Counted from the stretch's first letter, positions 42,411-53,244 are shown. The stretch: 64,000 nt of DNA from Linanthus parryae (GCA_023055425.1 JALGPY010000001.1:72100994-72164993), one strand, 5' to 3'. The notes: generated by a model from the letters alone, not told the origin. Numbers and translations: made by a program.

Positions 42411-44280
42411 ACACCAATAACTGCCTTACCCCTCTGTTAGACCAAGTGTGGAATTTGGATTCATATTCAGGATGAACCATGTTAGGTGGTCTAACCCCTT
42501 TAGGAACCCAAATCTGCTTAACTTGTCCTTTGAGTTGAAAAGGAAAGGTGTTCCTCATTATGTGAGGGTCTCTTCTTGTGAAAGGACAAGTCATCTTAAC
42601 ATGACTTGTTTTACAGCAGTAATGACATTTAGGAGAAGTTTTGTTTCCATCCTTCACAAATCTAGTATTGTTCTTTCTTGGGAAATTTGGATAGAATCCA
42701 ATACCAGCTTTATGAACTGACCGTGAACTTCCTCCAAGAATCAAGTTCAACTTGTGTTCTGATCCAGCAAGCTGACATTGACCAATTCAGATTCTTGAAG
42801 TTTCTCAGTAAGAGTAGTAGTTTGTTTATCTAATTCATCAATCTAATGTCTTAGATTGACAAGGCTGTCACTCATTAGAGAGTTTTCAGTGACTACTTCC
42901 GTGACTTGTGTTTTCAAGGCCTTGAAATCACTGTCAGTTTTCTTATGAGAGATTTCAAGAATCTGATTTAGACAAACAAGTTGTAAGTTCTCTTTTGCTT
43001 GCTCATGAACTTTTTATTTCAAAAGTCTGATCTCTTTCAGATAATCTTCCTCATTTAAAAGCATTGTTCTGAGATATTCTAAAAGAGCTTCTTTTGGTTT
43101 TGAAATAAGACAGTTTACCATTACCTCAATGTTCTTCTCTGAAATTTCATCATGCTTGGCCATCAAGCATAGGTTGGCATGTTCTTCTTTTGATTCAGAT
43201 TCACTAGAGCTGTGTGAATCACTCCATGAAGCTATCATAGCTTTCTTCCTTATGTCATGGTCTTTCTTTTGAAGGCTCTTGCTTTTCTTGTGTGGAAAAT
43301 CGCTTATCAAATGTTCTCCATCACCACATTAAAAGCAGTTCATAACTTTTGATTTATTTTGTGAAGAAGATTTACCTTTGTAGTCCTTTCTACTGGATGG
43401 TCTATGCCTTTCTCTGTTGAAGTCTGTGTTTCCAAAGTTTTTCTTCATTTTGAGAATTCTTTTCACTGCTTTGGAAATCAGGGCAATTGGATCTTCATCA
43501 TCACCATCCTCAGTTTCAAGGCTTTGAGTTCTCTAATTTTGCTTGGCTTTGAGAGCTAAGTTCTTGACACTTTCTGGTAGCTCTCCATCAGCTTCATTTA
43601 TATATATTTCATGTGTCAGAAGCTTCCCTTGTAGGTCATCAAGTTGTAGAGTTGAGAGATTCTGAGCTTCTTCAATTGCTGTGGTCTTTGGTTCCTACTT
43701 TGCCTTTGGAAGACTTCTTAGAATCTTCCTCACCTTTTCTTCATTGGAAAATGTTTTCCTAGTGAATAAAGGTTGTTAACAATGTCTGTGAACCTCTTGC
43801 ACATGTCTCTGATGGACTAATCTGCATTCATCTTAAACAGCTCATATTGCCTGAGATAGATGTTGATCTTGGTTTGCATCACTTGACTGGTTCCTTCAAA
43901 AGTAACCACAAGTTTATCCAAGATTTCTTTGGCAGTAGTGCAGCCTGAAATCATGTTTAATTCATCTGTACTCAAAGCACAATACAAGATGTTAATTCTT
44001 AGAGAATTGCTCTAATTCAGAAGAGGAGAGTAAGTCTTCAGATTTGGGAGTTCTAATCCCATCTTTCTATGTGTAGAAAGTGTGAGGTCCATTCAGAATA
44101 ATGGTCCAAAGCTCTATGTCTTGATCAATGATGAACAGTTTCATCAAGGCTTTCTAGTGAGCAAAATTTTCTCGACAGAAGAGAGGAGGTCTGTTAGCAG
44201 CTCTTTCCTGTGAGAAACCACCATCACCTGCAGTACTCATGATCACCAGATGGTTAAATCTATACGGTGATACAAGCTCT
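42379..44280 (-). pseudogene. copia gag (SIRE-like element), degenerate
   Basis: Going down from the primer site, fragments of a UBN2-type gag can be read with many stops. Near 43.5 kb is ISKAVKRILKMKKNF; near 43.3 kb a zinc knuckle has lost its last Cys (CGDGEHLISDF). The frame 43310-43014 is acidic and helical. The last part (42750-42379) has CHYCCKTSHVKMTC, another knuckle-like motif. It is the most decayed part of the element. Confidence 0.75.
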
Positions 44281-44288
44281 GATACCAA
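44276..44288 (-). promoter_or_regulatory. primer-binding site, initiator-Met tRNA
   Basis: The minus strand reads TGGTATCAGAGC right after the 5' LTR end (CTTTCA then AT). Confidence 0.85.
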
Positions 44289-44289
44289 T

Positions 44290-45591
44290 TGAAAGTGTGA
44301 GTGTGCATGTAGTAATGCAGCTAAAATACTCTAGAAGGGGGGGGGTGAATAGAGTATGCCAACTTTTTGCAAAACTTGCTAGGAAGATGAAATCTTGTGA
44401 AAACTAGTGAAGTTCAAGGCCTTGAAAAAAAAGTTCAAGTCCTTGGAAGAAATGCAATTTGTATAAAGCAAGTAAGCCTTTTTCAAGGCCTGATGACAAG
44501 TTCAAACCCTTAAAAAACAGACAGTTTTGTGTGCTGCAAATACTATGAAAAAGAATGAACTGTAAATGCAAGAGACAAGTGATTTATAGAGTTCAGTCCA
44601 CTTGGACCTACGTCTCTACCTCAGGGATTAGATCCCTGCAGGATTTTCAACACAATTCTTATTAATCAAAAACTAAGCCCTAGAACTCAAGCACATAGAA
44701 TTGCCTTACTCTGTTACAGCTTGTGGTTTTCCCTAACTTGTCTAGTACGTGCTCTAGCTAACTGATTAACTAAGAATTCTCTATTTTTCACTTTGAAAAA
44801 TCCTTGAGAATGGAGATAGAAATAATAAAAAAATTATCTACCAATGAAGTACAATAGAGAAGAACACTTAGAGTGTAGAAATTGCAGTGAAGTATGCAGT
44901 GATCTTCTGTGAATGGATTGGAAGAATGATGAACTTATTTGATGCTTGTCAATCCAGAACTCTTTTTCTATTTTTTCCCATTGAGTGTTGTGTCTTGTTG
45001 CTTCAGTATAGAGCTCTATTTAAACTTCAAACAGCTCTGCAAATCTTTCCATATTTTCAACAACAAACTTCCTATTTTGTAGGCAACAGATTTTGACTTA
45101 TTTGACATCTTCTCCAACGGTTGGATGATCACAATCTTCAGAGATTTTGGTGTGATATTTCGTTTAAACATATTGTGAAGCTGTCATCCAAGTCTGATTG
45201 ATCACATGATCAAATTGTCCAACTGTTTCCAAATCTGCATAGGTTCAGTTTAGGAAACAATCCTGCAAAACATGGAAATAAAATTTCTTGCAATATCAAA
45301 GTCAAACAGATGATACTCTATGTTCAAAACGTGTTAGAATAATTTGTCTTTCATTATCTAATAACAGTAAATCAAGTATATGAAGGATAGAAACGGAATC
45401 AACTCAGAGAGTTTGCAGAATACTCCCCCCGAGAATGTTCTTCACAGGTTAATCAGTTTCAAGGCTTTGAATCCAGTTTCAAGGCCTTGAACTATTTTCA
45501 AGCCTCTAAGAACTGATTCAAAGATTTGAAAGCTGGTTCAAGGCCTTGAAATAGTCAAACTATTTCAATCCTTGCACAACCTGATCTTACG
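44290..45591 (-). repeat. 5' LTR of the SIRE-like element
   Basis: Matches 36676-37978. The start reads GTAAG after a changed first base (CTTACG on the plus strand instead of CTTACA). A TATA-like TTTAAATAG lies near 45018 and a G9 tract near 44339. Confidence 0.92.
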
Positions 45592-46265
45592 GAAAACTTA
45601 TGGTAAAGTTCGACACGCTCACTCCGTTCAGCATCCCCATGGTGCCCTTTTTATTTGGTCTTCCAATGTTTCTCTAATCTCCTCCTCCTTTACTACAAAT
45701 ATATTCTGCCAAGAAGCCCCCTACTGTAGGACCGTATGAAGGTATTCCCTGGAGTTTAGCTGCATGTTTCCCGCATACTCTAGTATCAAGGTTGCCTTGT
45801 AGTCCTCCATCATTACATGCCTTGCTTCTCAAATGTTTCCTGGAAACAGGACAATATACTAGAGGTTTGAGCTCATCCTCTCATCTGTTGTCACAATCTG
45901 GTTGTCTGGAACAATTTCGCCTACCACCCTTGCTTACTCCTCAGTGATCATCAAATTGGTTTAATCAGATGTCCAACTGAACTGCTCTTGGAGGCTGTTA
46001 AGGATCCCGTGTTCTACGATCCATGCTCTGGGGCCTTCAGGTGAGTCATGATGGTGGCCATGTTTTTTCTGGGAGATGGTATGAGTGGGAGAGGAATGAA
46101 ATAATTATTGGAGATCACAAATTGCCTCATTTTCTCTTTAAAGGACCAACCTGGTCTCCTTTTACCTGGAGCATCCTCGATATTGACATGAGGTAATGTT
46201 TTGTCCCCTAACATTGACAAGCTTGGCAGAACCTTAAATTTATCTGGGATGAAAGGTGTTGTCAA
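45592..46265 (-). pseudogene. unrecognised degenerate ORF
   Basis: The minus-strand frame 46265-46014 (84 residues) has KRRPGWSFKEKMRQFVIS and FIPLPLIPSPRKN. Shifted frames below it continue with plausible protein sequence (VVGEIVPDNQIVTTDERM, VMMEDYKATLILEYAGNM) but with stops. No family recognised. The upstream end overlaps a repeat shared with 47.5 and 50.9 kb. Confidence 0.35.
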
Positions 46266-46440
46266 TAGAAAAAAGTTGTAGGCTTTTGTTTTATACTAAC
46301 TATATAGGTTCAGACTGGGAGATCATGGGGGAGTGGGGGTTACAAAAAGATGGAGAGTTAGAAGAACGAGAGTTGGGGGTTAGTGGAGGTTAGTACTAGC
46401 CTAATGGTTGTTCCTAAAATAACTCCTAGTTTTTATAGAT
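46205..46440 (+). repeat. accessory repeat R, partial copy 1
   Basis: CTTAAATTTATCTGGGATGAA through GGGGGTTAGTGGAGG matches 47.53-47.69 kb and, less well, 50.89-51.09 kb in the same orientation. Confidence 0.6.
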
Positions 46441-46929
46441 ATTTAGTGGAGGTTAATTATATTACTGCATATTATTAAAAGAAATTACTTTATTCATAAT
46501 TTAAAGATGGAGAGGTGGGGTAGTTAGTGGAGGTTAATTACTGCATGTTTCAGAAGTAACTGTTGTTCCAGAAATAACTGCTACTTTTCTTTGGACGAAA
46601 TAATAACTGCATCTTAGTGCTTGTTTATCAGAAATAACTGATCTCCTGTACTCCTTATTTTTTATTTGATTTTATTGAATTTTTACATTAAGTAATATTT
46701 TTATTAAATTAATACTTTATTACATTTTTATGCCTACTTTGCATTTTTTCTACATAACATTACTGGAGATGCTCTAAGAAAACTCGTGCATATTACATAA
46801 TATTAACTTCATGTATTATTTGCATTTCAATTGCATACATAACTACTTGAGATGCCCTAACCAGGAACCTCATGATTGTCCATACTGTGTACATGAGCTG
46901 TCTAGTCATCTGCCACAGGCTCCATGGTG
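46441..46929. other. non-coding, AT-rich
   Basis: AT-rich with no feature recognised. Confidence 0.35.
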
Positions 46930-47820
46930 AAGTTCTCAAGTTTTACTTTTTGGTGCTTTTGTGATAACCTGCAGAAAGCATATTCTGATTCCTCCCTTTA
47001 TTCCCTCTAAGTCCATTCGGTCTCTTCGTGATGTTGAAACTCCCTTTTGGAGGGAAACATTGTCTCATGTGGCAAGAACACTGATCCATAGCTTTTAGTT
47101 TCTTCTGTGGATGCATTAGTTGAGACCTGTGAGAATATTTTTTTGTGACCTGTCAGAAAGAAAAACATGTGAAGCAATAGCACTAAACTCCAGCAACTTC
47201 TTTGTGTGCATCACAAGATATCTAACTTGGAAGTCTAAAACCTATTGGGTTGCTACATTCGATGGTGGATAAACCATAAAATGCAACAACCTATTTGGTT
47301 GTTGCATACTATGGTATTTGGTACACATTTACTAAACGAACACAACCCCTGGTTCCAATAGCACAAGCGCTCTGAGCACTTGAGCTATGAGAAACAGAGG
47401 TTGACATCAATGTAGAATATCTGTTATGTTCTGACCACATCCAACAGCTTCTTTGTGATCATTCCATGCATCACAAAGCTATTGTAAGTGGGCCACAACA
47501 TAACGGAATCAACGACGAAGGAGATTGTTGACATCGACATGCTTGCCCAGAATCTAAATTTTATCTGGATGTATGAAAGGTGGAGTGAAATGAACAAGGT
47601 TTTAGGCTTTCTTTTTATTCATAGTTGGGAAGCTTGGGGGAGTTATAAGATAGAGATGTTGGGGGTTAGTGGAGGATAATATATACTGGTTTGATGATTT
47701 GGTTTTAGTGAAATATTTGCTGTATGGTTTCAAGATTAGACAGCTTGGTAGGTAGGTTCATGAACCATCTCATTGATTAGGGGTAGCAATGTTATCTCTG
47801 CAACATGTTTAATTTGAGGT
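46930..47820 (+). repeat. accessory repeat R, copy 2
   Basis: Parallels 50330-51200 block by block: a CC.TT.ATT..C..TAAGTCCA segment, a GGATGCATTAGTTG segment, AAAGAAAAACATGTG, a small hairpin near 47190-47215, a CCTATTGGGTTGC...GCAACAACC foldback near 47250-47300, and the tail GAACCA.CTCATTGATT. A frame at 47488 reads DIDMLAQNLNFIW, possibly decayed coding. Confidence 0.65.
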
Positions 47821-47894
47821 GTGCCATGTTCACGTTAAGGGGATGCGTTTGATATTAGTTATTTTGCACATTCGACATCTTTATTCTGCGGGGA

Positions 47895-47982
47895 TATGTG
47901 AAGGCCCTTTGACCCCCTGATAATGCTGGGTAATACGTTGCAAGTGTGTGCATGAAAACCGAGTCGAAGTGGTCTTTACATG
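47895..47982. ncRNA. long hairpin H3 (imperfect)
   Basis: Same family as H1, H2 and H4: GTGAAGGCCCTTTGACCCC against GAGTCGAAGTGGTCTTTAC around CTGATAATG...GCATGAAAAC. Pairing is weaker (about 14 of 19 including G-T). Confidence 0.4.
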
Positions 47983-48149
47983 ACCATGTAGACGATAGAA
48001 GATGGACGAGGAATTTCCAATGAATTTTATTTCAGTTCAGTTCAAGTATGATATATATGGATTAATGAATCAACTGCATTGAAAGTTATAAATGATGCAT
48101 ATGGTAATTATTTTGACACTCATTTGGTGACCTGGCCGATCGGGGTTAA

Positions 48150-48210
48150 ATTATTTGCAGCCTGCTGTGATCATCACTTATTTGGTTTTAATGAGTACTG
48201 ATTTGAGCAT
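48150..48210 (+). ncRNA. partial snoRNA-like unit S6 (3' half)
   Basis: TTTGCAGCCTG...TTTAATGAGTACTG ends in ATTTGAGC, so the D box is TTGA. The C-box half is absent. Confidence 0.3.
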
Positions 48211-48238
48211 TTTTAATGCTTAATGTTAGCGCTCATTG

Positions 48239-48378
48239 TGAGGCTGTGATGATATGGATCTATCAAATTCACTCCTTCAAGCTGTTAGAGTGTAATATGC
48301 ACGGAGAGGCAGAAAAAATTTATGCAGCCTACTGTGACCATCTGTTACTTGGTTTTAATGAGTACTAATTTAAGCATT
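48239..48378 (+). ncRNA. box C/D snoRNA-like unit S7
   Basis: TGAGGCT, perfect C box GTGATGA, C'-like TAATATGC, but the D position reads TTAA. The 3' stem is weakened. Confidence 0.38.
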
Positions 48379-48404
48379 ATCATGCTCAGTGTTAGCGCTC
48401 ACTG

Positions 48405-48545
48405 TGAGGCCGTGATGATATTGATCTATCGAATTCACTCCTTGAAGCTGTTAGAGTGTATTATGCATGACAAGGAAAAGTTATTTTTGCAACATGTTGT
48501 GATCATCTCTTATTTGGTTTTACTGAGTACAGATCGGATCCTCTT
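48405..48545 (+). ncRNA. box C/D snoRNA-like unit S8
   Basis: GTGAGGCC and perfect C box GTGATGA; D position CGGA (one change), followed by TCCTCTT, which still pairs with the 5' stem. Confidence 0.4.
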
Positions 48546-48556
48546 CATGGTCACTG

Positions 48557-48700
48557 AAGAGGCTGTGATGATTTGGATCTACCGAATTCACTCTTTAAGC
48601 CGGTAGAGTGTCATGATATGCATGGCGAGGCAAAATCCTTTTGCAGCTTGTGATCATCAATCTCTTATCTGGTTTTCATGAGTACAGATCTGAGCCTTTT
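48557..48700 (+). ncRNA. box C/D snoRNA-like unit S9
   Basis: AAGAGGCT, perfect C box GTGATGA, C' TGATATGC, D box CTGA, then GCCTTTT pairing with AGAGGC. It starts 11 nt after S8. The internal CTACCG...CGGTAG pair differs from S3's form (TGTTAG...CGATAG). Confidence 0.48.
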
Positions 48701-48943
48701 TCTGTATTTCCCTATGTTCATTCCATATTCTGTTCTGTATTTCTTCTATGTATTTCTTCTTGATTGGCAAAAAACGCATTTGTATTGTCATCTCTGCGCC
48801 CAATTGCGTGTTGAGGGGATAGTGATATCGCGTGTGAGATCCTTTTCCTAATTGATGTGTAGCATGTCACACCTATTAGTTTTCTTAGAACTTGAGCGTG
48901 ATAGTTGTTATTTTATCCGCTCAACCTCTCTATTCTTGGTTGA

Positions 48944-49035
48944 GTTGCGAAGGTCATTTTGACCCGCCGATAATGTTGGAAAAATATTAACAACATTTTT
49001 GTGCATGAAAACCGGGTCAAGATATCCTTCGCAAC
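48944..49035. ncRNA. long hairpin H4
   Basis: Stem of 23 positions with about 21 paired: GTTGCGAAGG...TTTTGACCCG against CGGGTCAAGA...CCTTCGCAAC. An inner AATGTTG/CAACATT pair closes the loop. It lies about 180 bp downstream of the minus-strand relic ORF ending at 49213. Confidence 0.5.
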
Positions 49036-49212
49036 TACCCGCAGACGGTAGACGATGAACGGAGGAATTACCAATAATAGTTATTTCATTAATAAGTCAA
49101 AATATTTCAAAACAATATTATCAATTAATAAAGACAACCGGCCATACATACATAGAAAACAAAATATTGGCAAGAGAAAGATAAGAGAAAAGTTACATAA
49201 AATAATAGAAAA

Positions 49213-49640
49213 TTAAAGTCTAGGCCGCGTTGTCCTATCTGAGTTGTTCATCCGTCGGGGCCTTTGCTGCTCCCTGCTGGTGTGAATGCTTTCTCGTGAT
49301 AGCCCCCCTCTATATCTTTTTGTTTGGGAAAAATTATTCAATGGTTTCTTCATGGAACTCGACAGGCACCACCAACCTATTATGTTCAATCTTGATATGC
49401 TCAATTACCTGGATTCTCCATTCAGTTTCTTGTATATTTCGCCGGCTTTCCTCCAATGAAATTTTCCTCTTCTTATACAACCTCCTAGAAGGGGAGTCCT
49501 CGCTCCTTGAGTCTTAATATGATGAATCAGAGATGATAATTGGGGTATCCTTATGGAACCCTGGCATCCCTGTGAAAGGATTGGTGACCTCCTCCTCTTG
49601 ACGCAGTCCTTTGTGAATGGGTTTCATGGTAACGAGATTG
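49213..49640 (-). pseudogene. unrecognised protein relic linked to hairpin and snoRNA-like array
   Basis: The minus-strand reading from about 49629 has KPIHKGLRQEEEVTNPFTGM, then GFHKDTPIIISDSS, a stop, SRRLYKKRKISLEESRRNI and HNRLVVPVEFHEETIE. A shifted frame ends TSREQQRPRRMNNSDRTTR. The basic patch may be a nuclear targeting signal. The end is duplicated at 31593-31690 and the ISDS and VPVE motifs at 32693-32914. One stop and one frameshift are needed to read it. No family recognised; a transposon accessory gene is possible. Confidence 0.45.
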
Positions 49641-50329
49641 TTGGGAGTGGACTTTTAGGTGTATTGGGAAGTGATTTACTTTGCTGTGACTGATTTTGGA
49701 ATGGATGTATGAGATTAAATATAGCTAATTAAGCAGCTGTCAGTTTCGTTTTTATTTCCTCCTCATTAAGGTGCAATGAATTGATTGGCTGCCTGTACAT
49801 TGATATTGTTGAATGTGGCAATTTGGGGAATTTGAACAGTTGCTTAATTTAGAAATTGTTTGTCTATGGTAATGATGGTTAGTGGTTTATGGGTATATTA
49901 TGATGTCCTTCATGCTCGTTTCTCACTTTTTTGTAGTACCGAACCGGGCCGCTTCATGCTAATTATAATCTTCGTCATGCCAACTGTTTGCGCTCTAATG
50001 ACCCCCAATTTGTCATTACTTTTACACTCTGGATTTTACTATGGAATTCTCACGTATTATCATTGTTGTTGTCCAATTTAGTTCTTTTTCACTCTCACGT
50101 TCATATTTGATATTGGTTGTGAACTGTGTGGACTTTCATAAGAGGTAAACATTCTTTCTTTTATCTTGGTATCTGAAATTTTTACATCAACATAAAATGT
50201 ATCGAGAAAACTAAATACTGTATTTCCTATCACCTGTTGCAGGTAACATTTCCTGGTTACAGAACATTAATTGATAGTATCAGTACATACATACTACTTA
50301 AAGTCGGCACTGTTACTTTCGCCTGAGGT

Positions 50330-51200
50330 AAACATCTTTTGGTTCCCCCTTTCATTTCCGTTAAGTCCAGTGTCTTCTGTATGTTAATATTCCATTTTGG
50401 AGGAAAACCTTGTCTTATGAGGCAACAGTGTGTGGATGCATTAGTTGTGACCTTTGAGAAAATTTAGAGTCAGTCGAAAGAAAAACATGTGTACAAATAT
50501 CAATCAACTCCAGCAGCTTCTTTGTGATCATTCCATGCATCACAAGAAAGCTAGATTGGCAGCCTAAAACCTACTGGGGTTACTGCATTCGATCGTCGAT
50601 GAACCATCGAATACAACAAACTATTGGGTTGCAGCGTACTATGGTAGATGAACCATAAACGCAACGACCAAATAGGTTTTAGGCTGCCACGCCAACTTTA
50701 TCTGTGATAATTCTCCGTGCCCGGGTCTTCATGTCCGGGTGGTGGTAGACGAGATTCTGAGTATCTCATTGTGATGCTTGAAACAATCGCAAAGAAGCTA
50801 GCTGCCACCTCCAGCAGCTTCATTGTGATCATTCCAACATCACAATGATGCAACAAGGGGCCGAGGCAAGAACATAACGGATTGTTGACATTGATATGCT
50901 TGCCCACATCTAAACTTTGTCCACCATTGCAGGGAAATGGATAAGGCTGTAGGTTCTGGTTTTATACACAGTCTAGAAGCTGGGGGTTAGGAGATTATGT
51001 AGAGTTTTAATATGGAGAGGTGGGAGGGGGGAGGGGTTACTGGAGTTTAATGAATGTTGGTTTAAAGCTGTGGTTTTAGAGAAATTACTGCTGGTTTAAA
51101 GAGTAGTGCAGGTCACTAGGTATAGGTTGATGAACCACCTCATTGATTGGGGGTGGGGTGGGGTGGAAATGTCATCTCTGAAATAGTTTAATTAGGGGTG
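50330..51200 (+). repeat. accessory repeat R, copy 3
   Basis: Parallel to 46930-47820, with the foldback expanded (see 50557-50689). The tail has GGGGTGGGGTGGGGTGG near 51165. Confidence 0.65.
50557..50689. repeat. 133-bp foldback element or structured RNA
   Basis: Perfect 17-bp terminal arms, TGGCAGCCTAAAACCTA and its complement. Inside are two smaller hairpins: ATTCGAT/ATCGAAT around 50590-50614 and CTATGG/ACCATA with GTTGC/GCAAC around 50630-50665. Together these form a three-way-junction shape. It may be a MITE; no clear target duplication is seen. Confidence 0.6.
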
Positions 51201-51329
51201 GCCATGTTAAATTTCTCGATAGCGCAGTTCCTGTATTATCCTAATTGCGGCATAGCTTGTCACATATAACTATAGTATCTTACAAAATTGTAACTAATTT
51301 TTTCTATCACCCGTAGCAGGCACAATCTT

Positions 51330-51439
51330 CAGGTTATAGCTGGTTTAAAGCTGTGGCTATAGAGAAATTACTGCTGGTTTAAGGAGTGGTAGAGGTCACT
51401 AGGCATAGGTTGATGAACCACCTCATTGATTGGGGATGG
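51330..51439 (+). repeat. accessory repeat R, copy 4 (tail only)
   Basis: GCTGGTTTAAAGCTGTGG to CATTGATTGGGGATGG repeats 51055-51160. It ends at the copia LTR, which starts at 51440. Confidence 0.75.
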
Positions 51440-52615
51440 TGTAGGGTTTTGAAAATGGATACACAGCGGAAAAACATACCCTCCAAGGATCACAGGACAA
51501 GAGACATAACGATGGTAAGGGAAGAAATCAAGTTACACACCTTAGGGTTTCTCCTGTGATGACTTGTAACGTGAATTGTGTCACGTATCTATAGTTGATC
51601 AACGCCTAGAGTTGAGATCTAGATCTTCCTTCTCCTTTTTGCTAGCTAGGAAAGGAGGAAGAGGAGGAAGTAATCACGCAACACGAGGCAAGAAGGAGGG
51701 GCGGCCTCCTTTGTTGGCCGACGGGATAGGGGGGGGGGGGGGCGGTCTACCTCCTTTGCTTGCTTGCTCTCTCTCCTTTTGTTCTCTCCCACTCAAGTTA
51801 TGATCAAAAGGTTCATAAGTGTGGGAAGGACGTAAGGAGCATCCTTTATACAGTCCAACAATCCTTGCCAACTACCTAAAGGACCTATTCTAGTTCTACT
51901 GGAATTCGGTTTAGTCCCTTCCTTGTAAATTAGTCCTACTAAGTAGTCATATACGAGTATGACTTGTATGTCTCGTGTCCAATCCGGACATAGTTTCTCG
52001 ATCCATGGGAATAGCCTTATTCGTGCAAATAACATCAATATCCCATATTGATTTATTTGAGTCTAGCGAGACATTCTATAAGCACTATCCCTTGAGTGGC
52101 CTAGGATATTTGCTCCCGTTATGTGGGAGGGACAAATTCTATCTACGTCCACTACGATCTCTAAGCTTGCTTCTTATTGTATTTGGTACACGCCTTTATA
52201 ACTACCCAGTTACGGTGTAGCGTTTGACGCTACCAAAATCACAATAATCCACAACTAGAATTTCTAGCGACTTCAAGTCCAAGGATGACAATACCATTTC
52301 ACCACGAGAAGCACTTGTGACTTAACATAACGTGTATGTATCCTTCTCGGAGATGGGTCAATCCAGTGCGCCATTACCCTTAATATACACCTATGTGTTG
52401 GATCATGATATCTCCATATCAATCCAACTCCATACTAGTCTATAGATGATTGTCCTATTAATAATTATACTGGACTGGGGATATTTAAGATAAACAACAC
52501 AATTGTAAATCTAAGGACTTCATTATATTAAATATCCAATAAATAATACAATGAATGTTCTAGCCAAAATAAATTCATACTAGACTAGATTGCCTCTAGG
52601 GCATCTATTCCAACA
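51440..52615 (-). repeat. 3' LTR of copia element A
   Basis: On the minus strand it starts TGTTGGAATAGATGCCC and ends AAAACCCTACA. It is about 250 bp shorter than the element B LTR. A TATA-like CTGTATAAAGG lies near 51845. It contains a G13 tract near 51731. Confidence 0.9.
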
Positions 52616-52630
52616 GTCTCCCACTTGCAC
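52616..52630 (-). promoter_or_regulatory. polypurine tract of copia element A
   Basis: GTGCAAGTGGGAGAC on the minus strand, directly before the LTR. Confidence 0.75.
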
Positions 52631-53241
52631 TAGAGCCAATCTGACGCATCTCGTATGCCCATGCTCCTAGTGTGCCCTTCATGCCTCCACTGCACAAGCG
52701 GCTTTGTAAGTGGATCTGACAGATTCCCATCCGTAGGAATCTTGCATATCCGAACGTCTCCTCTATCGATAATATCTCGAGTCAGATGGAACTTCCTGAG
52801 CACGTGCTTGGATTTCTGGTATGATCTGGGCTCCTTTGATTGCGCGATCTCCCTAGTGTTGTCACAGTACAACTCAACTGGATCCGCAATGCTAGGAACC
52901 ACACCAAGTTCAGAAAACTTTCAGATTCAAACAGCTTCCTTTGCTGCACCATTTGCAGCAATGTACTCAGCCTCTGTTGTAGAATCAGCCACCGGCTATT
53001 GATTGGAACTCTTTCAGCTCACCGCAGCTCCATTCAGGCAAAACACATATCCCGACTGTGATCTAAAGTCATCTCTGTCGGTTTGGAAGCTTGCATCCGT
53101 GTAACCCCTTACACGCAACTCTTCCTCACCGCCAAATATCAAGAATGCATCCTTAGTTCTTCTTAAGTACTTTAGGATGTTCTTGACTGCAATCCAGTGA
53201 GACTCACCCGGATTGGATTGGTATCTTCTTGTCATACTCAA
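52630..53241 (-). pseudogene. copia RNase H domain (element A)
   Basis: The frame 53241-53014 has ESHWIAVKNILKYLRRTKD and GYTDASFQTDRDD, where the first catalytic Asp lies. The frame 52902-52630 has VELYCDNTREIAQSKEPR, DRGDVRICKIPT and NLSDPLTKPL. A stop-containing gap of about 110 bp separates them. Confidence 0.88.
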
Positions 53242-53244
53242 GGC

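Larger units (their letters stand above)
36676..45591 (-). mobile_element. SIRE-like Ty1/copia retrotransposon, nearly full length
   Basis: LTRs of 1.30 kb (36676-37978 and 44290-45591) flank gag, protease, integrase, reverse transcriptase and RNase H in copia order on the minus strand. An extra ORF lies between RNase H and the 3' LTR. Flanks are GAAAC and GAAAA, a likely target duplication with one change. The primer site is Met type. Long copia elements with extra 3' coding sequence belong to the SIRE/Maximus lineage, which is the best guess. Coding regions hold stops and shifts. A CAAGGCCTTG-type palindrome recurs through LTRs and coding parts. Confidence 0.93.
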
